This document shows, in pieces, positions 28,872-37,630 of a stretch of DNA of 64,000 nucleotides (positions are counted from its first letter, which is position 1; each line of letters begins with the position of its first letter). The stretch spans positions 1 through 64,000 of the forward strand of contig LNFQ01000013.1 in assembly GCA_001567165.1 (NCBI GenBank). The letters run 5' to 3'. Below the pieces are notes generated by a model. The model was not told the DNA's origin. It ran no database searches and saw only the letters and a program-made list of their open reading frames with translations. Position numbers and translations under genes: made by a program. The stretch is from Bacteroidetes bacterium OLB11 (GTDB lineage Bacteria; Bacteroidota; Bacteroidia; Chitinophagales; Chitinophagaceae).

Positions 28872-29645
28872 ATGAAATTAGCATTAACCAATCCTATTGC
28901 GTGTATTGATTTAGAAACAACAGGTACAAGCATTACACAAGATCGAATCGTTGAAATTTCTATCGTGAAGTTATTTCCAGATGGCAATAAAGAAATCAAA
29001 ACAAGAAGGATGAACCCTACTATTCCAATTCCTAATCAAGCAAGTCAAGTGCATGGCATTTATGATGATGATGTGAAAGCGGAGCCTACTTTTCGTGAAC
29101 TCGCAAACGGTATCAAAAAATACTTGGAGAATTGTGATTTATGCGGTTTTAATAGTAATAAATTTGATATTCCTATTTTAACAGAAGAGTTTTTAAGAGT
29201 GGGAATTGATGTGGATTTTAGAGAACGAAAATTAGTAGATGTTCAACAAATATTTTTTAAAAAAGAACCTCGAAATTTAAGTGCTGCCTATAAACTTTAT
29301 TGCAATAAATCGCTTGAAAATGCACACAGTGCTGAGGCTGATGCCTTGGCAACTTTGGATATTTTAGAAGCTCAAATAAACTATTATGATGATTTAGATA
29401 ATAATATTGACTTTTTAAGTAAATTTTCTACAGGGGAAGACGGTATTGATTATGCAAGGCGTTTGAGAATTGTCAATAATGTGGTTGTTTTTAATTTTGG
29501 AAAACACAAAGACAAATCAATTATTGAAGTGTTTTCAAATGAGCCTAGCTACTACGATTGGATAATGAAAGGTGATTTTGCTTTAGATACAAAAAGAATT
29601 ATTAGTAAAATTTATTTAGATCATAAACTAAAAAAAGGGGTATAA
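28872..29645 (+). CDS. 3'-5' exonuclease of the DnaQ/ExoX type
   Basis: DEDDh exonuclease: Asp13 and Glu15 in CIDLETTG, Asp99 in NSNKFDIPIL, His152 and Asp157 in NAHSAEADA. A C-terminal extension (FNFGKHKDKSIIEVF, about residues 212-250) resembles the exonuclease X C-terminal domain. It is separate from a polymerase, so a repair or proofreading accessory role is likely rather than the replicative epsilon subunit; this is inference. Convergent with the META lipoprotein gene, 3 bases apart. Confidence 0.9.
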   Translation: MKLALTNPIACIDLETTGTSITQDRIVEISIVKLFPDGNKEIKTRRMNPTIPIPNQASQVHGIYDDDVKAEPTFRELANGIKKYLENCDLCGFNSNKFDIPILTEEFLRVGIDVDFRERKLVDVQQIFFKKEPRNLSAAYKLYCNKSLENAHSAEADALATLDILEAQINYYDDLDNNIDFLSKFSTGEDGIDYARRLRIVNNVVVFNFGKHKDKSIIEVFSNEPSYYDWIMKGDFALDTKRIISKIYLDHKLKKGV

Positions 29646-29648
29646 GAA

Positions 29649-30137
29649 TTATCCTTCTGACCTTTTCATTATGAAATATGGCTTCCCTTCTAGACCAATA
29701 AGTTTGAGTATTTGCCCTTCAATACTATACGATTGAATTTGTTTTAGATATTCTACGAAAATGGCTTCTCCTCTTGCATTGCAGCTCATGCGTGTCATCA
29801 TTATTGGTTCTATAAACTGAATTTTATCTGCATTAAGCATGATTTTTCCGCTGATATTATTGCAGCCAGTTGTGCCACTAAATTGTTTATTTTTAATGTC
29901 AAAATTCAAAGTGGGGACACTGAATGGAAAGAGCAAATTGACGTTTTGAATATTCATAGTAAAGTATTCAAAATGCCAAATGCCGTTTAGTTGTTTCTCT
30001 TGATTATTTTTTGAAACTGCGATCTCCTGTTGCTCATTTTCATTCAGTTTTTTAGGTTGAGTTGAAGAATTATTTTTTGAAACACTGCATTGTGTAAATA
30101 AAAAACTTGTGAGAAGGATGAAAAATATTCGATTCAT
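29649..30137 (-). CDS. META domain lipoprotein (HslJ-like)
   Basis: Lipoprotein signal (SFLFTQCSVSK) followed by a META domain: LNGIWHFEYF, FSGTTGCNNISGK, and MMTRMSCNARGEAIFVEYL, the expected conserved blocks with their two cysteines. At 162 residues it is complete. Its start overlaps the end of the methyltransferase gene by 4 bases, so the two are translationally coupled, although no functional link is apparent. Confidence 0.85.
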   Translation of the reverse strand: MNRIFFILLTSFLFTQCSVSKNNSSTQPKKLNENEQQEIAVSKNNQEKQLNGIWHFEYFTMNIQNVNLLFPFSVPTLNFDIKNKQFSGTTGCNNISGKIMLNADKIQFIEPIMMTRMSCNARGEAIFVEYLKQIQSYSIEGQILKLIGLEGKPYFIMKRSEG

Positions 30138-31393
30138 TTGAGAGTGATGATTTTAAAATATTGAAGATTTTGCTTTAGGGCTTTATATTTTTTTTGCGAT
30201 TTATTTTCATAACCGTTGATGATTCTTTGCAAACGAGTGTAGGTGATGTTTTCACAAATATTATATTCGTTACTTGTGCAAAGAATACACGTCAGTTGTG
30301 TTTGGTTCAATTCATTCCATTCCATCACGGCTTGAGCAGTAGAGCCACTTCCAGCGAAAAAATCAAGAACTATTGAATGACGATTTGTTGAAATAGATAA
30401 TAAATATTGAATGAGCGAAATGGGTTTTGCATTATTAAAATTGAGATCGAAAAATTTGATTTCGTTTGTGCCTTTGATTGATGGAACGTCGATAAAATTT
30501 CCAGCGTTTTGTAATGAATTTGATTTTTTTAATTGTAAAATTTTATATTTTTTTGAATGTCGAATATAAACGACTTTTAGCTCATTATTTTTTAAACGCT
30601 TGGTAGCTGTTTCTATTCCATTTTCCCAAAAGCCTAATTCGTTTTTTGCATTTTGAGGTCGAATTTCAATATGATGATTTTGTTCTTTTTGCAGTGAAAG
30701 CGTGTTTGCAACAGGGTCGTAGAAAAATGGGAAATGTTGCTTAGGTCTATATTTTTTTTGCCATTGCCCCCCCGACTTTCGATAATCTCTCCATATTGTT
30801 GTAGGTTGGTTTGCTGTTTGTATTTTGTGAAATTTTAGATGTGCTTTTTCTTTTGCATATGCCAAAATAAATTCCGTTTGTGCAACCACCGAGCCTTTTT
30901 TATACTGTCCTCCACTCGTTCTTTTTTTCCAAATAAAATATTGAATAAAATTTTCTTCGCCAAATAATTCATCACATAAAAGTTTTAAATGTGCCAACTC
31001 TCCTTCATCAATTGAAATAAAAATAAGCCCCGTTTGACTTAGTAAACTTTTTGCAATTTCAAGACGGGGAAATAAAAAGTTGAGCCATGCTGAATGGTTG
31101 TATTGAAATTCGTTTTTTTGTAAAAAATCATCATAAACAAATCCTTCTTGACCTTGCTTGTAGCCAGTGTTGTAGGGTGGGTCGATGTATATAAAATCAA
31201 TTTTGGATTGATAGTTTTTTTGTAAAAATTTCAACGAATAAATATTATCTCCTTCTATCAATTGATGAGTGGGCTTGTCTTTGTGGAGGATGATGTTTTT
31301 TTCTTTAATTTCTTCAACTTTAAACTTTTTAAATTTAATTTCATCACGTTCCCATTGAAGTCCATATTTTGGAAATGAATTTGACGATTTCAT
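30134..31393 (-). CDS. Site-specific DNA methyltransferase, type III Mod-like (orphan)
   Basis: Beta-class amino-methyltransferase, probably adenine-N6. Motif IV is DPPYNTG in KIDFIYIDPPYNTGYKQG (about residues 68-85). A variable target-recognition stretch lies in the middle, and motif I VLDFFAGSGSTAQAVMEW is near residue 345, the order expected for type III Mod proteins. At 419 residues it is shorter than typical Mod (about 600) but has both ends. No restriction subunit is present within 30 kb on either side, so it appears to be a solitary methylase. It sits in an operon of envelope and rRNA-modification genes, one base after the GT9 gene start direction. Confidence 0.87.
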   Translation of the reverse strand: MKSSNSFPKYGLQWERDEIKFKKFKVEEIKEKNIILHKDKPTHQLIEGDNIYSLKFLQKNYQSKIDFIYIDPPYNTGYKQGQEGFVYDDFLQKNEFQYNHSAWLNFLFPRLEIAKSLLSQTGLIFISIDEGELAHLKLLCDELFGEENFIQYFIWKKRTSGGQYKKGSVVAQTEFILAYAKEKAHLKFHKIQTANQPTTIWRDYRKSGGQWQKKYRPKQHFPFFYDPVANTLSLQKEQNHHIEIRPQNAKNELGFWENGIETATKRLKNNELKVVYIRHSKKYKILQLKKSNSLQNAGNFIDVPSIKGTNEIKFFDLNFNNAKPISLIQYLLSISTNRHSIVLDFFAGSGSTAQAVMEWNELNQTQLTCILCTSNEYNICENITYTRLQRIINGYENKSQKKYKALKQNLQYFKIITLK

Positions 31394-31394
31394 T

Positions 31395-32420
31395 TTATGA
31401 GGCGATCTGTTGATTTACATTTTGCAAAATTTCATCTATTGAAATAAGATTCATGCAACGGAAATGTTTTTTTGGACATTCATGATATCCTATTTTACTA
31501 CAAGGCCTACATGAAACATGTTTAACTTCAATCATGATTGATTTCTTGGTCACTTTTGATAATAAATCATTATTTCCATAATACGGAAACATTCCAAATT
31601 TTGGGACAGTATTTCCCCAAATGCTAATTATATTTCTTTGAAATGCAGCTGCAATGTGCATGAGTCCTGTGTCGTGGGTTATCACAAATTTTGCTTTGCG
31701 AATAATGTCTGCACTTTCATTGATTGAGTATTTGCCGCAAGCATTATATATTTTTATTGGGTCGATTTTTTTTAGTTCTTCTCCAAAGGCTTGATCTTCT
31801 TTCCCTCCCATCAATACAATTGGATGTTCAATTTTTTGACATATTTCTTTCCATTTTTCTAAAGGCATTTTTTTTGTAAAATATTGCCCGCCAATAGAAC
31901 AAGCAATAAATCCACACACATGACTTGTTGGCAAATCACCTTTATTAATTTCATCTTCTTTTGAAATAAAATAATCAAGACCTTGATGATCATTTTGGAT
32001 TTTAATTTCTTTGACGCATTCAAACATTCTATCGACAATGCTAATTGGAGGAAGGATATTGATTTTGAAAGTAGTCATGAGCCACTTTTTAAAATTCAGT
32101 TTATTGAAAGAATACACTTGAACTTTGGAGTTAAAAGCTTGTTTGAGAATACTCTTTACATATAGCGTTCGCAGGTTGTGATGCAAATCAATTATGTAAT
32201 CAAACTGCTCATGTATCAAGGATTGCATGATGGGTTGCACGTCATCTTTGATGGTATGAATTTTAGAAATATAGGGATTTGCTTTTAAAATAGGTTCAAA
32301 TTTTTCTTTAGTTAAAAAATGAATTTCTGCATGAGGGTATTGCTTTTTGCTACAACGAATAATCGGTGTAGTCAATACAATATCGCCTATACTTGAAAAT
32401 CGAATAATGAGAATTTTCAT
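31395..32420 (-). CDS. Glycosyltransferase family 9 (heptosyltransferase-like)
   Basis: GT-B fold enzyme for lipopolysaccharide or capsule core assembly, cytoplasmic face. MKILIIRFSSIGDIVLTTPI is the classic start, and THDTGLMHIAAAF is the C-terminal nucleotide-sugar block. At 341 residues it is complete. A cysteine-rich tail (HVSCRPCSKIGYHECPKKHFRC) is seen in many Bacteroidota members. In an operon with the methyltransferase (1 base gap) and, upstream, the DPBB protein (51 base gap). Confidence 0.9.
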   Translation of the reverse strand: MKILIIRFSSIGDIVLTTPIIRCSKKQYPHAEIHFLTKEKFEPILKANPYISKIHTIKDDVQPIMQSLIHEQFDYIIDLHHNLRTLYVKSILKQAFNSKVQVYSFNKLNFKKWLMTTFKINILPPISIVDRMFECVKEIKIQNDHQGLDYFISKEDEINKGDLPTSHVCGFIACSIGGQYFTKKMPLEKWKEICQKIEHPIVLMGGKEDQAFGEELKKIDPIKIYNACGKYSINESADIIRKAKFVITHDTGLMHIAAAFQRNIISIWGNTVPKFGMFPYYGNNDLLSKVTKKSIMIEVKHVSCRPCSKIGYHECPKKHFRCMNLISIDEILQNVNQQIAS

Positions 32421-32471
32421 CTGAAAACTATAAAGAAATTGGATATAAAGTTAACTATTAAAAGGAAATGT

Positions 32472-33596
32472 TTAATAATTAATTTTCACATTGAATGTAT
32501 TGTTTTTCTGATCGAGTGGAAGTTTGGCGTTATCACTTAGTTTTAAGATTATTCCAGACTTAATATCCTTAGCGGGTAAATTATCCATAATTTCTGCATA
32601 AACTGATTTTCCATTGGATAGATTAGTTACTTTAATAATTTCACCTTTATTGGATAAATTTGAAATGGCATAAATTTTTCCATTCACGATTCCAGAATAA
32701 AAGTAGGCTGATTTTCCAGTGGCTGAACTTGTTAATGATAATGATTTGATTTCATTTCTTATTACATTTTCTTTGTGAATCTCATGTTTGATTTCATTCT
32801 TTGCTTCAATTTTTGCTTCATCTTTCACCTCTTTTTTTGCTACAAGTTTTGTTTCGTCCATTTTCATTTCAGCAAAAGGTTTTGTTATTGTTTTTGAATT
32901 AATTGATTTTTCTGATGTTTTAGGAATTACATTTTTGGCTTCTGCAACTGCTATATTTTTAGATGGAGTCATCTTTAGCATTTGATTAGAAGGTGTCAAT
33001 GAATTTGATGGAACTACCTGAACTTTGGATTTGATGGTGTCTTTCTTTAATGCAACTTTAGGAGTTGGTTTTGGGGTTGTTTTTTTTATCCCTTTTTCAT
33101 ACAAGACATTTCCTGGTTTGTAGTATGAATTATAATTTCTTTTGACTGTAGTTGGATTCGGAGTTGTTCTATTGTTTGAAGCAATTGCTGGCGATTTTTC
33201 TTTGTTTGTCGTTTCTTTTCCATTGAGGAGTTTACTCAAAAAAGATTGTTCTTTTTTAGGTTTGGTGTTTTTGGGAACCACTTCAGAACTTGTCTGATAT
33301 GTACGCTTTGGTTCGTATTTTGATTTATCTATTTGATCTGTTTTTTGAGAAACATAGGATTGTTTTTTGCGTAATTTATTTACATTTCTGTTGGGATCAT
33401 TTTTTAGTTAGCACCGGCTCACTAATGGCAGACTTTGGTTTCTCTTTTATTGAAAATACTTTTTTTTACTTTTGTCCAAAACCCTTCTTTTTCAACAGCT
33501 TTTTTCGTAATAATGCTCATTGCTCACTTCTGAAACTTGTGCGTATAAATTAGCAGATATAAATAGAGAAATAAGTAGGATGCCAATATTTTTCAT
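32472..33596 (-). CDS. Secreted protein with C-terminal double-psi beta-barrel (RlpA-like), frameshifted
   Basis: Signal peptide from 33596 (LLISLFISANLYAQ). A long, low-complexity Lys/Pro/Thr/Glu-rich middle contains a repetitive KKEVKDEAKIEAKNEIKHEI stretch. The C-terminal domain has GEIIKVTNLSNGKSVYAEI, as in RlpA-like DPBB modules that act on or bind peptidoglycan. Three breaks occur: a run of six T at 33500-33505 (base missing), four T at 33445-33448 (extra base) and six T at 33400-33405 (extra base). Corrected length is about 374 residues. An extracellular peptidoglycan-related role is inferred. Confidence 0.65.
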
Positions 33597-33614
33597 ATAC
33601 CGCAAATTTCAGCA

Positions 33615-34982
33615 TTATTCATTAGATAACAAATTTTTTGAACTTAAAATTCGGTAATTAACAGGATAATAATTATTGATTCTATTACCGATATTTTTTA
33701 TCCAACCAATCGGTAAGTCTTGATATTTCATTAAAAACCATCCTGTTTTGTTCAATTCCACTTTGAAATTTTCTTTTTTCAAATATAAAATAGCGGTTTC
33801 CTTATCCACATTGCAAATGGAATTATAGTTATCCATTCCTTCATATAGTGCGATTTCGTGGCTTGGTATCATTTCTTTTGAACCTAGTTTTCCAATATGA
33901 ATTCCTTTTTTAATCAATTTGATTTTTGACTTTAGATATTCATAATTTCGCAAGTGATTTTCATAAATTAAAAAATAATTATCATGCTCATTGATTTCTA
34001 TTCGATTATTTTTTTGTGTAAATTGTTTATAATATTTTGCTTGATTGTTTTTGCTTTTTTTTTTATGTCAAAAATAGGAGGTATTCCTGTTGATTTTTTT
34101 TTGAAATATAGCAAGGAAAAAACCTTCTCCTTTTAATAAATGTGGCGACAATCGATATCCATACGCTTTTGATTTTTCGCTTTGTGTTTCGAAAATATGA
34201 AAATGAGGAGGCACGGAAATTTTGCAGGATTCAACATCAAATTCATTTGAAATAAAATCTAAAATTTGTTCATTTTCTGCTTCACTCATCGAGCAAGTCA
34301 TGTACACAAGAAATCCATTGTAGGCTAATGCATCCCAAGCATCAGCTAAAATTCGTTTTTGTCTTTGAGCACAATGAAGGACCAAATCAAGATTGAAATC
34401 TTGAGCATAAGAAGGAATTTTTCTGAATAAGCCCGAACCCGAACATGGAGCATCGACAAGCATCAAATTAAAAAATGAAGTCGTTCTTTTAAAATGAGAT
34501 GGATCAGCATTGGAAACCCAAGTATTATCGTAGCCCCATTTGCAAATGTTTTCATTGAGGATAGTGGCTCTACTTCCAATAATTTCATTACTAATCAATA
34601 GCGAATCTTCACTCAGCAAAGAAGCGATATGTGTGCTTTTGCCACCTGGAGCTGCACATAAATCCAACACATTTTGAGAATGATTAAAATCTATAAACTG
34701 TTTTACAGCATATTCTAGAAACATGGATGAGGCTTCTTGCACATAGTATGCACCAGCATGAAATAATGGGTCAAAAGTAAACGAGGGTCTTTCAGCTAAA
34801 TATCTACCATATTGTGACCAAGGAATTTGCTCACTATTAGGAAATTCTTCTATTGGCTTTTTCGGATTCAATCTGATAGAAGTGGGAGGTGCTGATTGAT
34901 GAGCTAATTCCAAGCTATCCCATTCATTTTGTAAGAAAAATGGCAAAGTAGGTTTTAATGAAATGGGTAACGAATTTTTCAA
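33615..34982 (-). CDS. 16S rRNA m5C methyltransferase, RsmF/NOL1-NOP2 family (frameshifted)
   Basis: SAM-dependent RNA cytosine-5 methyltransferase. VLDLCAAPGGKSTHIA binds SAM; DAPCSGSGLF and TCSMSEAENEQ hold the two catalytic cysteines. The C-terminal RsmF extension (about 33615-33953, GKLGSKEMIPSHEIAL) is out of frame because of an extra base in nine T at 34094-34102 and a missing base in ten T at 34035-34044. Start is TTG at 34982. Corrected length is about 455 residues, as in RsmF. Diverges from aroK with only 33 bases between start codons. Confidence 0.87.
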
Positions 34983-35002
34983 GATATTCTATATATTTGA
35001 TT

Positions 35003-35018
35003 GACATTTGCAAATATG
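35003..35018. promoter_or_regulatory. Two abutting, opposed -7 elements for aroK and rsmF
   Basis: GACATTTG (35003-35010, plus) and CATATTTG (35011-35018, minus) each differ from TAnnTTTG in one position. They share the palindrome ATTTGCAAAT at their junction. The plus element ends 6 bases before the aroK ATG, and the minus element overlaps that ATG. Confidence 0.45.
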
Positions 35019-35523
35019 AGATTTTTCTTAGTAGGATTACCGGGAAGTGGCAAATCTTTTTGGGGTAAAAAAATAGCAACGTTTTTTAAATTTGAAATTT
35101 ATAGATTTGGACGAGGAGATTATTAAAAGCAAACAAAAAGATATCCATACCCTTTTTGTAGAAAATGGAGAAAATGATTTTAGAGAAATCGAACATTCTC
35201 TTTTAAAAGAAATAATCAATCAATCTACTAATTTTATTTTATCAACAGGCGGTGGAACACCTTGTTTTAAAGACAATTTAAATCTAATGAAAAAAGGGGG
35301 GGCTGTTTTTTTTCTTGATTCTTCTATCAAATCTATAGCTGAAAGATTAATGGCAAATCATAAAAATGAAAGGCCTTTGCTGGAATATTCTACTCAAGAT
35401 GAATTGATGATTTTACTATCAAATTTATTAAATAAACGAAGGAAATTTTATGAACAAGCTCACAAAGTATTGGATTTGGATAAGCTAAGTGAAGCTGAAA
35501 TTTTAAATCATTTTATTGTATAA
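35016..35523 (+). CDS. aroK: Shikimate kinase (frameshifted)
   Basis: Phosphorylates shikimate in the chorismate pathway. Walker A is GLPGSGKSFWGKK, the substrate Asp lies in FIDLDEEI, the second substrate block is LSTGGGTPC, and the lid is ERPLLE with the C-terminal arginine RRKFYEQAH. The frame breaks in six T at 35082-35087; removing one base gives KIATFLNLKFIDLDEE. Corrected length is about 168 residues, normal for AroK. The start at 35016 is required to include Walker A. Confidence 0.92.
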
Positions 35524-35532
35524 AAACTTTAA

Positions 35533-35540
35533 TACATTTG
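35533..35540 (+). promoter_or_regulatory. -7 promoter element for the DUF423 gene
   Basis: TACATTTG, exact consensus, 20 bases upstream of 35561. Confidence 0.5.
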
Positions 35541-35560
35541 CCTTCAAACATATTTTAATT

Positions 35561-35968
35561 ATGAACAAAAATGCATTAATCTTTGGAGCTATTTTCACGA
35601 TGCTTAGTGTCGTTCTAGGAGCATTTGGAGCACACTATTTAAAAACGATATTCACTCCTGAAATTCTTTCTAGTTTTGAAACAGGTGTGAGATACCAGTT
35701 TTATCACGGTCTGGCTTTAATCTTAGTGGCTATTCTTGCAAAAGAAAATTTGAAATATATTCAGCTTATTTATTATTGCTTTTTGAGTGGCACTATTTTA
35801 TTTTCATTTTCAATATACCTATTATGTTTTTTAAAATCAACTGAAACATTAGGGCTAAATGGGATAGGAATTATCACGCCGATTGGAGGTTTGTTTTTTA
35901 TTGTCGGATGGTCTTTATTGATTATTTCTGCAATGCAATATTCTCACAAAGAAATTAAGAACTCATAA
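35561..35968 (+). CDS. DUF423 family small membrane protein
   Basis: A 135-residue protein with four predicted membrane helices. The N-terminal block FGAIFTMLSVVLGAFGAHYLK and the following FETGVRYQFYHGLALIL are diagnostic of DUF423 (YgdD/TMEM256-like). The start at 35561 is chosen because a promoter element sits at 35533-35540; the frame also runs upstream to 35516. Function unknown. Converges on cdaA with a 2-base gap. Confidence 0.9.
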   Translation: MNKNALIFGAIFTMLSVVLGAFGAHYLKTIFTPEILSSFETGVRYQFYHGLALILVAILAKENLKYIQLIYYCFLSGTILFSFSIYLLCFLKSTETLGLNGIGIITPIGGLFFIVGWSLLIISAMQYSHKEIKNS

Positions 35969-35970
35969 CG

Positions 35971-36756
35971 TCAAAAAAGTTGTTTTTTCACATCTTCTAA
36001 AGGAACATTCATTTGAAGTTTTCCATCAAATGCGATAGACAATTTGGAAGTTTCTTCAGACACAACTACAACTAATACATCACTAGTTTCAGAAGCACCT
36101 ACCGCTGAACGATGCCGCAATCCGATATTGGAAGGGAGCTCAGTATTTTGACTTAAAGGCAGCACAACTCCGGCTGAAATAATCATATTTTTTTCAATCA
36201 CGACTGCACCATCATGTAAAGGGGTGCTTTTTGAAAAAATTGTTTCTAAAAGTTTTGCACTTAATGTGCCGTTGATTTGATGCCCTGTATTAGTATCAAA
36301 CCCAAAGCTATTAGAAAGAGTAATCACTAAGATAGCACCAAGCTTCTTTTCCTGTAAATAGCGTATAGCTATTGTTATTTCTTCAATGACATCTTCTTCT
36401 AAAATATATTTATTTAGAGACTTATAATTTAGAAATTTTGTAATAAAGCTATTTTTTCCGATAGATGACCGCCTTCCTAATACGATTAAAAATTTTCTCA
36501 CTTCTGGTTGAAACACAACTAACAATCCTATTAATCCTATACTAACTAAACGATCTAAAATTTCACTCATAAAAGGCATCTGTAATTTCTTAACGATTAG
36601 CCAAGAAATATAAACGATTAAAGCTCCAATAAAAATATTAAAAGCTCTACTTCCTTTTAATGATCTAAATAATTGAAATACAATTAGTAGGACTAGTAAA
36701 ATGTCTAATACTTCAATTGCTTTAATGTCATTGAAAAAAAAATCATGTTGAATCAT
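35971..36756 (-). CDS. cdaA: Diadenylate cyclase CdaA (c-di-AMP synthase)
   Basis: Makes cyclic di-AMP, a second messenger for potassium, osmotic and cell-wall homeostasis. Three N-terminal membrane helices are followed by a DAC domain with DGA (182-184) and RHR (214-216), both required for catalysis. [12 protein letters not shown] in the linker is typical of CdaA. The start is set at 36756, because an exact -7 element (36763-36770) overlaps the alternative TTG at 36765. At 261 residues it is normal. No CdaR or GlmM gene is adjacent, unlike in Firmicutes. Confidence 0.93.
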   Translation of the reverse strand: MIQHDFFFNDIKAIEVLDILLVLLIVFQLFRSLKGSRAFNIFIGALIVYISWLIVKKLQMPFMSEILDRLVSIGLIGLLVVFQPEVRKFLIVLGRRSSIGKNSFITKFLNYKSLNKYILEEDVIEEITIAIRYLQEKKLGAILVITLSNSFGFDTNTGHQINGTLSAKLLETIFSKSTPLHDGAVVIEKNMIISAGVVLPLSQNTELPSNIGLRHRSAVGASETSDVLVVVVSEETSKLSIAFDGKLQMNVPLEDVKKQLF

Positions 36757-36762
36757 CTCGGG

Positions 36763-36770
36763 CAAATATA
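36763..36770 (-). promoter_or_regulatory. -7 promoter element abutting cdaA
   Basis: TATATTTG on the minus strand, G seven bases before the ATG at 36756. Confidence 0.55.
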
Positions 36771-36791
36771 CTAATTTTAAACTTTATCTTT

Positions 36792-37465
36792 ATGACAAAC
36801 CCTTTAATCGAAGTAAACAATTTATATAAATTTTATAAAATGGGAGATCAAACGATTGATGTCTTAAAAGGGATTCAATTCCAAATTTTAGCAAACGAAT
36901 ATATTGCTCTCATGGGGCCTTCCGGCTCTGGAAAATCTACATTGATGAATATTTTAGGATGCTTAGACAGTCCTAGTTCGGGTAGTTATATTTTAAAAGG
37001 AAATAATGTGAGCAATTTAGATGATGAGGAATTGGCAAAAGTGAGAAACCAAGAAATCGGATTTGTTTTTCAACAATTCAATTTATTACCTCGACTGAGT
37101 GCATTAGAGAATGTGGCTCTCCCAATGATTTATTCAGGCGTGGACAAGGCAACAAGATTAAGAAGAGCAGAAGAAATGTTAGCAAAAGTTCAATTGAAAC
37201 ATCGAATTCACCACAAACCTAATGAGCTATCTGGTGGACAATGCCAACGTGTTGCTATCGCAAGAGCTTTGGTGAATCATCCTTCCATTTTATTAGCCGA
37301 CGAACCAACAGGTAACTTGGATAGTAAAACTTCTGAAGAAATTATGACTATTTTCGAAGAGCTACATTCAGCGGGGCATACTATTATTTTGGTAACACAT
37401 GAAGAAGATATTGCACAAAAGCTAAACGAATTATTCGTTTAAAAGATGGCAAATTGGCAACTTAA
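36792..37465 (+). CDS. ABC transporter ATP-binding protein, LolD/MacB type (frameshifted end)
   Basis: ATPase of the lipoprotein-release/macrolide-exporter family. Walker A is GPSGSGKST (42-50), with Q-loop [12 protein letters not shown], signature [15 protein letters not shown], and Walker [13 protein letters not shown]. The usual ending is out of frame: a run of four A at 37417-37420 lacks a base, and adding it gives [15 protein letters not shown] with a stop at 37463-37465. Corrected length is about 225. No permease gene follows; the next gene is a T9SS adhesin. Confidence 0.9.
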
Positions 37466-37595
37466 ATTTTTTTACATTTTCCTATGTTGATTTTTTCTTT
37501 TATTTTTAACTTTTTAATTAAGAAAAAAACGGAGTATAAAGAATTTTATTCTGCAATTTATTGATATTTAAAGCACTTTTCATTTTAAAAAATCA

Positions 37596-37603
37596 TAATT
37601 TTG
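37596..37603 (+). promoter_or_regulatory. -7 promoter element for the T9SS adhesin
   Basis: TAATTTTG, exact consensus, 27 bases upstream of 37631. Confidence 0.5.
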
Positions 37604-37630
37604 CATAGCCTCTCATGGTTAATACATTCA

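Noticed and set aside
33290-33553. Plus-strand open frame with hydrophobic segments
   Set aside because: Lies opposite the frameshifted N-terminal part of the DPBB protein, whose signal peptide and linker explain the region.
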